Assembly: GCF_000517545.1 (NCBI RefSeq)
Contig: NZ_BAIV01000004.1
Span: 166,249-230,248 of the forward strand
Direction of reading: 5' to 3'
Length of the DNA stretch: 64,000 bases
Source of the DNA: Bacteroides reticulotermitis JCM 10512
GTDB taxonomy: Bacteria; Bacteroidota; Bacteroidia; Bacteroidales; Bacteroidaceae
Shown: piece after piece, positions 58,910-64,000 of the stretch
Numbering within the stretch: position 1 is the stretch's first letter
Layout of the letters: the number at the start of each line of letters is the position of its first letter
Notes under the pieces: model-generated
What the model was told of the DNA's origin: nothing
The model's input: only the letters and a program-made list of their open reading frames with translations
The model's database searches: none
Program-made: the position numbers and the translations under genes

Positions 58910-61900
58910 TTATAGATTAACAGATACTCCCATAGAGAAAGTCCTACTCAATGGATATTTTTTCCCATCTGAACTACCTAATTCAGGATCCCAAAGTTTG
59001 AACTTAGAAAAAGTAAGTAAATTAGTTCCGACAAAGAAAATACGCACTTGATTAAAATGGATTTTATTTACTAAGGCTTTGGGCAATGAATAGCCAATGT
59101 CCAATGTTTTTAAACGTAAATAAGAGCCATCTCTTAACCAGTAGCTAGAGGTCTGTTCGTTATTTGGATTTTGGCCATATGTTAAACGTGGATATTCCGC
59201 ATTAGGGTCTTCATTTTGGCCTAGTATCCAACGGTTACTGTTTGCCATTTCGGATAGCACATTACCCCATCCGTCGCCTCCGCTAAACATAAAAACAGTT
59301 GTTCCATTTATAAAGTAAGTCGATTTGCCTACTCCTTGAAAATGCATATTGACATCCAATCCTTTCCACTTAGCTGAAACTCCAAAACCATAAACGAGAT
59401 TTGGTTTCGTTGTAGCCCCAATAGCTACTCTATCATTGCTATCAATCACGCCATCACCGTTAATATCTTTATATTTGATATCTCCGGGCATAAGCTGGTA
59501 TACTTGATTATTATACTCACCTTTCGAATATTTAAACTCTTGCTTCGGGCTGTTTCTAATTTCGTCATAATCACTAAACAGACCTAAAGCAACATATCCT
59601 CTCGCCTGGTTTACACGGTGTCCTTGGTCTAATTTATATCCATAAATCGTGTTCTCTTCGTCTCTTTCTATAATCTCATTTTTGCTATAAGTAATATTTC
59701 CACGCAAGGTAAGATCCACTTTTCCAACTCTTTGTTTAAAAGAAAAGTTTCCATCAAATCCACGTGCTTTTACTTCACCTACATTCGCCTTAGGTGCAGT
59801 TGTTACACCTACTATATTAGGAATGTAGTTACGAGTCATATAAATGTCTGTTCGCTTTTCATGAAAATAATCAATCGCACCAGATAATTTATCACCAAAA
59901 AGAGAGAAATCAATACCTAAATCTTGCTTAGTTGCAATTTCCCAAGATACAGTCGGAGAAGCTATTGAGCTATAATACATACCTTCCCATTCTTTTTTTA
60001 CTGAAGCCACATCTGCAAAATTATATGATCCGCCGGTTTCAATAGTATACAAATAAGGGAACCGAATATCTTTCCCTAGGTCATCATTACCTGCCTTACC
60101 ATAAGAATAGCGTATCTTGAACATATCCAGCCATTTTCCCATATGTTTTTTGATTAAAGGTTCTTCTGATATGTTCCAAGCTCCAGAGATAGCCGGGAAA
60201 AAGCCAAAACGATTGTCTTTATGGAAATTTTCAGAACCTGTATATCCAAAGTTGAAGTCAATAAAATAACGATAATTCCAATTATAATTTACTCGTCCTG
60301 CCAGTCCTTGATTACGTCTTGCCATACCGTTCTTAAGATCCGTACCAATATTTTGGGTGAAAACCTTAGAAGATTGATTGTATTTCAAGACTCCTCCTAC
60401 ATGATGTTCTTTGAACCCACGATCATAATGCAATTCCCACTCAAAGAATTCTCTCCTATCACCTTCTGAACCTGAGTACTGCGACATTGGTACCTCCTCT
60501 TTTAATCGGGTGAAATTCAAATTACCGTCAACATCTCTATAGCGATCAGTCTTCCAAACTTCCGGACGTTTAAAACGTTTGATCCAATTTGAATTGTTCG
60601 TGTCATATCCAAATCGGCCAATAAACCGTAGCCCTTTTGTTATAAAATCCAGTTTTTGCTCGAGTGTAACATTGGTCTGGATATTGTTTTGCCAACTTTC
60701 ATTAAACCCTGTCATTGTTGCTTGTGTCCAAGGATTTAAATTATCATCTTTCTCAGACCACGCAGGAATCCTTCCATCAGAATATGTCACAGGCATCATA
60801 ATTGAATTGTAACCCATAAGAACCGTCCAAATAGCATCTGTGCCAACTCCCGGGTCATTTTGTTTGCGGAGCGAACCTGAGACACCAACTCGTAACAAGG
60901 TTGATTTTGTAATGTCAATATCCACATTCATGCGGTACGTCCATTTACGATAATTGGTATTCGTATTATAATCTTTCATCGCATTATCTACCTTATACAT
61001 ACCTTGTTGGTCCTGATAACTTCCCGATACAAAATATCGTGCAGTCTTTCCACCGCCGCTCATATTTAATGTTGCTCTTGAACTCCAAGCACCATCACGC
61101 ATCATAACATCCATCCAATCTACATTCGGAAATAAATCCGGGTCTAACCCTAAACGAAATAACTCCAATTCTGAGGCAGAATATAAAGGTTCCTCGTTTC
61201 GTGTTATTTTTGCTTCGTTTGCCATAGAAGCGTATGTATACCCATCCACAAAATCAGGTACTTTCGTAAACGTATTGTAGAATCCCTCGACTTTTGCACT
61301 AATATTAATTTTACTTTCTTTTCCCCTCCTCGTATTAATCAAAACAACTCCATTGGCACCCTTACTACCATAAATAGCAGTAGCCGAAGCATCTTTCAAT
61401 ACGGTAAAAGACTCTATATCCTCAACATTAACTTCATCGATATCTCGTTCAAAGCCATCAACCAATACTAATGCTGCACTGCTTGCACCAAAAGTTGAAA
61501 TACTACGAATCCAAAACTCAGACACGCTACCCGGGCGACCCGATGTTTGCATTGCCATAATACCGGGAACAACCCCTGCCAAACCATCAACTATAGATGT
61601 CGATGGTATAGCCTTCAGTGCATCCACATCCACATTTGTAATAGCTCCAGTCACAGCAATTTTTCTCTGCGCACCTGTTCCTGTTATCACCACCTCATCA
61701 ATCACCGTAGAAGATGCCTCCTTCATTGTTATATTAATAACTCGCTGATCTTTTACTAGTACTTCCACCGTTTCATAACCGATATACGAATATACTAGCT
61801 TATTAAAAGGGGAGACCTTAATGGAGTATTTACCATTAATATCGGTGATAACACCTAGTCCAGGCATATTCTGTACAGAGATGTTTACTCCAATCATGGG

Positions 61901-62011
61901 TTCTTTGCTCGCATCGGTCACAACCCCTGTTACTATTATGTTTTCTTGCGCTAGTGCATTGCCAGAAACCCCGAATAGTAACATGCATATAAATAAAATA
62001 TTTCTCATCAT
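58910..62011 (-). CDS. SusC/RagA-family TonB-dependent outer-membrane transporter
   Basis: A 1033-residue barrel protein: signal peptide (to NALAQE, about 22), carboxypeptidase-regulatory-like domain (VTDASKEPMIGVNISVQN), TonB plug (EVVITGTGAQRK, LVDGFERDIDEVNVEDIESF, SATAIYGSKGANGVVLINT), and a 22-strand barrel ending in the aromatic-type terminus SMGVSVNL. It imports oligosaccharides in an energy-dependent way with SusD. It has no N-terminal FecR-interacting domain, so anti-sigma control is unlikely. Confidence 0.96.
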   Translation of the reverse strand: MMRNILFICMLLFGVSGNALAQENIIVTGVVTDASKEPMIGVNISVQNMPGLGVITDINGKYSIKVSPFNKLVYSYIGYETVEVLVKDQRVINITMKEASSTVIDEVVITGTGAQRKIAVTGAITNVDVDALKAIPSTSIVDGLAGVVPGIMAMQTSGRPGSVSEFWIRSISTFGASSAALVLVDGFERDIDEVNVEDIESFTVLKDASATAIYGSKGANGVVLINTRRGKESKINISAKVEGFYNTFTKVPDFVDGYTYASMANEAKITRNEEPLYSASELELFRLGLDPDLFPNVDWMDVMMRDGAWSSRATLNMSGGGKTARYFVSGSYQDQQGMYKVDNAMKDYNTNTNYRKWTYRMNVDIDITKSTLLRVGVSGSLRKQNDPGVGTDAIWTVLMGYNSIMMPVTYSDGRIPAWSEKDDNLNPWTQATMTGFNESWQNNIQTNVTLEQKLDFITKGLRFIGRFGYDTNNSNWIKRFKRPEVWKTDRYRDVDGNLNFTRLKEEVPMSQYSGSEGDRREFFEWELHYDRGFKEHHVGGVLKYNQSSKVFTQNIGTDLKNGMARRNQGLAGRVNYNWNYRYFIDFNFGYTGSENFHKDNRFGFFPAISGAWNISEEPLIKKHMGKWLDMFKIRYSYGKAGNDDLGKDIRFPYLYTIETGGSYNFADVASVKKEWEGMYYSSIASPTVSWEIATKQDLGIDFSLFGDKLSGAIDYFHEKRTDIYMTRNYIPNIVGVTTAPKANVGEVKARGFDGNFSFKQRVGKVDLTLRGNITYSKNEIIERDEENTIYGYKLDQGHRVNQARGYVALGLFSDYDEIRNSPKQEFKYSKGEYNNQVYQLMPGDIKYKDINGDGVIDSNDRVAIGATTKPNLVYGFGVSAKWKGLDVNMHFQGVGKSTYFINGTTVFMFSGGDGWGNVLSEMANSNRWILGQNEDPNAEYPRLTYGQNPNNEQTSSYWLRDGSYLRLKTLDIGYSLPKALVNKIHFNQVRIFFVGTNLLTFSKFKLWDPELGSSDGKKYPLSRTFSMGVSVNL

Positions 62012-62033
62012 AAAATTATGTGTTTTTCATTTA

Positions 62034-63431
62034 TTATTCTTCTCTAGCTATTTTGCGTATTACTTTATTATTGTTGTCACCTACATAAAAGCATTGTCTT
62101 TTTTCATCATATGCAAGTGCGATTGGACTATCAAATCGGGCTTCAGTACGCAGTTCACCATCAGCATATCCAGATGTTCCATTATTTCCCCTTCCAGCAA
62201 AAGTGCTAACTCTTCCCTGTGGCGTTAAAATACGGATTGCATGGTTGTCTTGATCACAAAAATAGAAATCATACTCATCTTCTTCTCCCATGTAATCTGG
62301 GTTCTTTACAAAAGCACCTTGAGCAGGTCTGCTCAATAAAGCTTTATCTCCAACTCCATCAGCATATCCACTGGTGTTGTCGGAGCCGCATACGATATAT
62401 GGAGTAGTATAGGTTTTATTTACTTCGTCATAATCTGCTCGCGCAATGTATCGGCCTGCACCACTATAGTAATTCTGAATTAGATATGCATATTTCCCTG
62501 TTGGATGAACGACCATACGTATTGTCTCTTTGGTACGCAAATGTCTAAATGGACTTGTAAGTTCCTTTGTTTTAAAATCATATCGCCATACATCTTGATT
62601 ATAATAGACTGCATAATATAATTCCCCCGTTATTGGATGAACCATAGCTCCTGTAACACTTTGAGCCTGTGTCAGCCCTGTGCTCGTTGTAAAACCAGAT
62701 TCGCGTGAGAATAGCCAATTCCCTGTTTTATTGGCAGTTCCTATATCATCAGAGATTATCATATCTCCATTTGTGTCAGCGGTCCAGCTGATTATGGATG
62801 GTCTAGATAGTCCGGATGTTTTAAAATAGCTAACATATTCATTTGTAAAATCCACAAGTCGATTAGGAGGACAATCATGAGTCGTTATATACATTCGATC
62901 AAAATTTGATTTAGGATCAAACGAGAACCAAGTCATTTTCTTAAAACAACCACAATCATTAAATGGACCTTCTTTTTCTACTTCATCAGTTGGGACCTCA
63001 TATCGTTTTCCTATAAGAGTTGTCACTAACCACTTCTTCTCATATTCAAAAGTCCCTTCAGCTTCAGCATACGCTATTTCCTCTCCTTGATTATCATAAA
63101 TACTAACATGAATATCTCCATCATAAGCTCTTGAGGGAACAATACAATACAAACTATTATTTTTCACCGTAACAATAGTTGCACTCTTTCCTCCAATAGT
63201 TACTTTAATATTCGATGGATTGTTTCCGAAATTATCTCCATACAAAATTAGATTACTACCAAATCCTCCTTTTTTAGGTAAAAAGTCTTTGATAAGTACA
63301 GGTTTGCCAGGGTCAAACACATTTTCCGCTTCATCATTGTCTTTACAACCCGCAAAGCAAAAAATGATTAATACCAACACGACACTATATAGATAGCCGT
63401 GCTCACTTTTCCAATAATTACTTTTTTTCAT
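62034..63431 (-). CDS. IPT/TIG-NHL lipoprotein in SusE/F position
   Basis: A 465-residue lipoprotein (signal ending CFAGC, Cys29). An IPT/TIG immunoglobulin-like domain (about 40-130: PKKGGFGSNLILYGDNFG, VTIGGKSATIV) is followed by an NHL-type six-bladed propeller (VHPTGKYAYLIQNYY, ISPQ-like FYFCDQDNHAIRIL, VSTFAGRGNNGTSGYADGE). Such proteins take the SusE/SusF role in many Bacteroidetes loci as surface glycan-binding proteins. It lies 22 bases before susC. Confidence 0.83.
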   Translation of the reverse strand: MKKSNYWKSEHGYLYSVVLVLIIFCFAGCKDNDEAENVFDPGKPVLIKDFLPKKGGFGSNLILYGDNFGNNPSNIKVTIGGKSATIVTVKNNSLYCIVPSRAYDGDIHVSIYDNQGEEIAYAEAEGTFEYEKKWLVTTLIGKRYEVPTDEVEKEGPFNDCGCFKKMTWFSFDPKSNFDRMYITTHDCPPNRLVDFTNEYVSYFKTSGLSRPSIISWTADTNGDMIISDDIGTANKTGNWLFSRESGFTTSTGLTQAQSVTGAMVHPITGELYYAVYYNQDVWRYDFKTKELTSPFRHLRTKETIRMVVHPTGKYAYLIQNYYSGAGRYIARADYDEVNKTYTTPYIVCGSDNTSGYADGVGDKALLSRPAQGAFVKNPDYMGEEDEYDFYFCDQDNHAIRILTPQGRVSTFAGRGNNGTSGYADGELRTEARFDSPIALAYDEKRQCFYVGDNNNKVIRKIAREE

Positions 63432-63488
63432 ATATTAAATTTTAATTAGTTAAAGAAATGCTCTTATTCTTTTTCATAGCATTTCATA

Positions 63489-64000
63489 TTAATTCCTATC
63501 ATTAAACACGGGTATTAAATCTGAATTTGATGGTATACAGTTCTTGATGTATGGCCATGCGTCATCTGTCCATTGTACACGATCCAGCCATTCCCAGGCG
63601 GCCTCCGACTTCATTGCCTGTTTTTAGATAACTATGATAGATCATCCAATCCGTACCTTTATCATCCTGGATAATAGTCGAGTTATGCCCGGGGCCTATC
63701 CATTTCTGCATATTGCCTTCCAGAACTAATTCCCAACTATTATCAAGCATTCCCTTTCCTTTCTTGTCAACGTAAGGGCCAAGTAGATCGGTAGAACGTC
63801 CCACTACGACTTTATAACTGCTGTTAACGCCGTTGCAGCAACTGCCAATGGAGGCGAACAAATAGTAGTAACCATTCTTCTTATAAATATTGGTACCCTC
63901 GAAAGCGTTACCACAGATTTTCTTCTTCAAGATAGGGAGTCCACTCTCATTTCGTTTGACGCTCAGTCCGTCATCAGTAAGTTCCGTCACATAGATCCCT
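63489..64000 (-). CDS. GH43-type hydrolase, C-terminal part (cut by window edge, frameshifted)
   Basis: About 170 C-terminal residues of a GH43-like propeller enzyme; the 5' part lies beyond 64000. GNAFEGTNIYKKNGYYYLFASIGSCC holds the probable acid Glu, and GPGHNSTIIQDDKGTDWMIYHSY is the conserved histidine-bearing block of arabinanase-type GH43. An extra base at about 63568-63571 ends the frame early; removing it continues GRLGMLDRVQWTDDAWPYIKN to a stop at 63489. Probably an endo- or exo-acting arabinan/xylan enzyme at the head of the SusCD operon. Confidence 0.75.

Overview
The window looks like a chromosome segment of a Bacteroidales bacterium, most like Parabacteroides or a close relative. 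The evidence is a Bacteroidetes-type division and cell-wall (dcw) cluster, a SusC/SusD pair, a hybrid two-component system (HTCS), an ECF sigma factor of the conserved Bacteroides/Parabacteroides type, glycine-lipid acyltransferases, and promoters of the TAnnTTTG class. The genus is inferred from protein resemblance and was not tested by any search.

Layout. 1-13261 (minus strand): the dcw operon read from right to left, mraZ-rsmH-ftsL-ftsI-murE-mraY-murD-ftsW-murG-murC-ftsQ-ftsA, with ftsA cut by the window edge. 13262-14014: a non-coding stretch with a tandem TGGGG box in front of mraZ, a short-repeat cluster and the terminator of the sigma-factor gene. 14015-18506: ECF sigma factor, a divergent glsA-glsB acyltransferase pair, dGTPase and dUTPase. 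18534-22184: an envelope module (TPR lipoprotein, DUF4292 lipoprotein, EnvC-like M23 protein), probably co-transcribed with dut. 22331-29098: an HTCS sensor-regulator and a large MG2/plug-like surface protein. 29099-30632: a gene-free 1.5 kb stretch unusually rich in hairpins and short repeats. 30633-44601 (minus): a glycan-degradation locus with GH2, GH43, ApbE-like, GH2 beta-galactosidase with a ricin-type lectin domain, GH32, a double DUF1080 protein, and two Tat-exported Gfo/Idh/MocA oxidoreductases with a small membrane protein. 44956-51885: a four-gene operon of GH2, FAD oxidoreductase, GH130 and GH105. 52001-64000: surface lipoproteins (endonuclease/exonuclease/phosphatase fused to a fimbrillin-like region, fimbrillin-like protein, DUF1735/DUF4973 type), SusD, SusC, an IPT/TIG-NHL lipoprotein and a partial GH43.

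How they work together. The left third builds and divides the cell wall. The MurE DNPR motif indicates meso-DAP peptidoglycan, and EnvC would control septal hydrolysis. The right half is a polysaccharide utilization locus: surface lipoproteins and SusCD capture and import glycan, and periplasmic enzymes take it apart. Two Tat-dependent oxidoreductases beside a DUF1080 protein suggest an oxidative 3-keto-glycoside route alongside classical hydrolysis. No dedicated regulator for this locus is visible in the window.

Quality caveat. Nine single-base indels interrupt eight genes: rsmH, ftsI, murE, a DUF4292 gene, the MG2-like gene (twice), a fimbrillin-like gene and the edge GH43 (an insertion), with the ApbE-like gene doubtful at its start. 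Three of these are normally essential or near-essential, so sequencing or assembly error is the likeliest cause. The affected genes are annotated at full span with the break noted.
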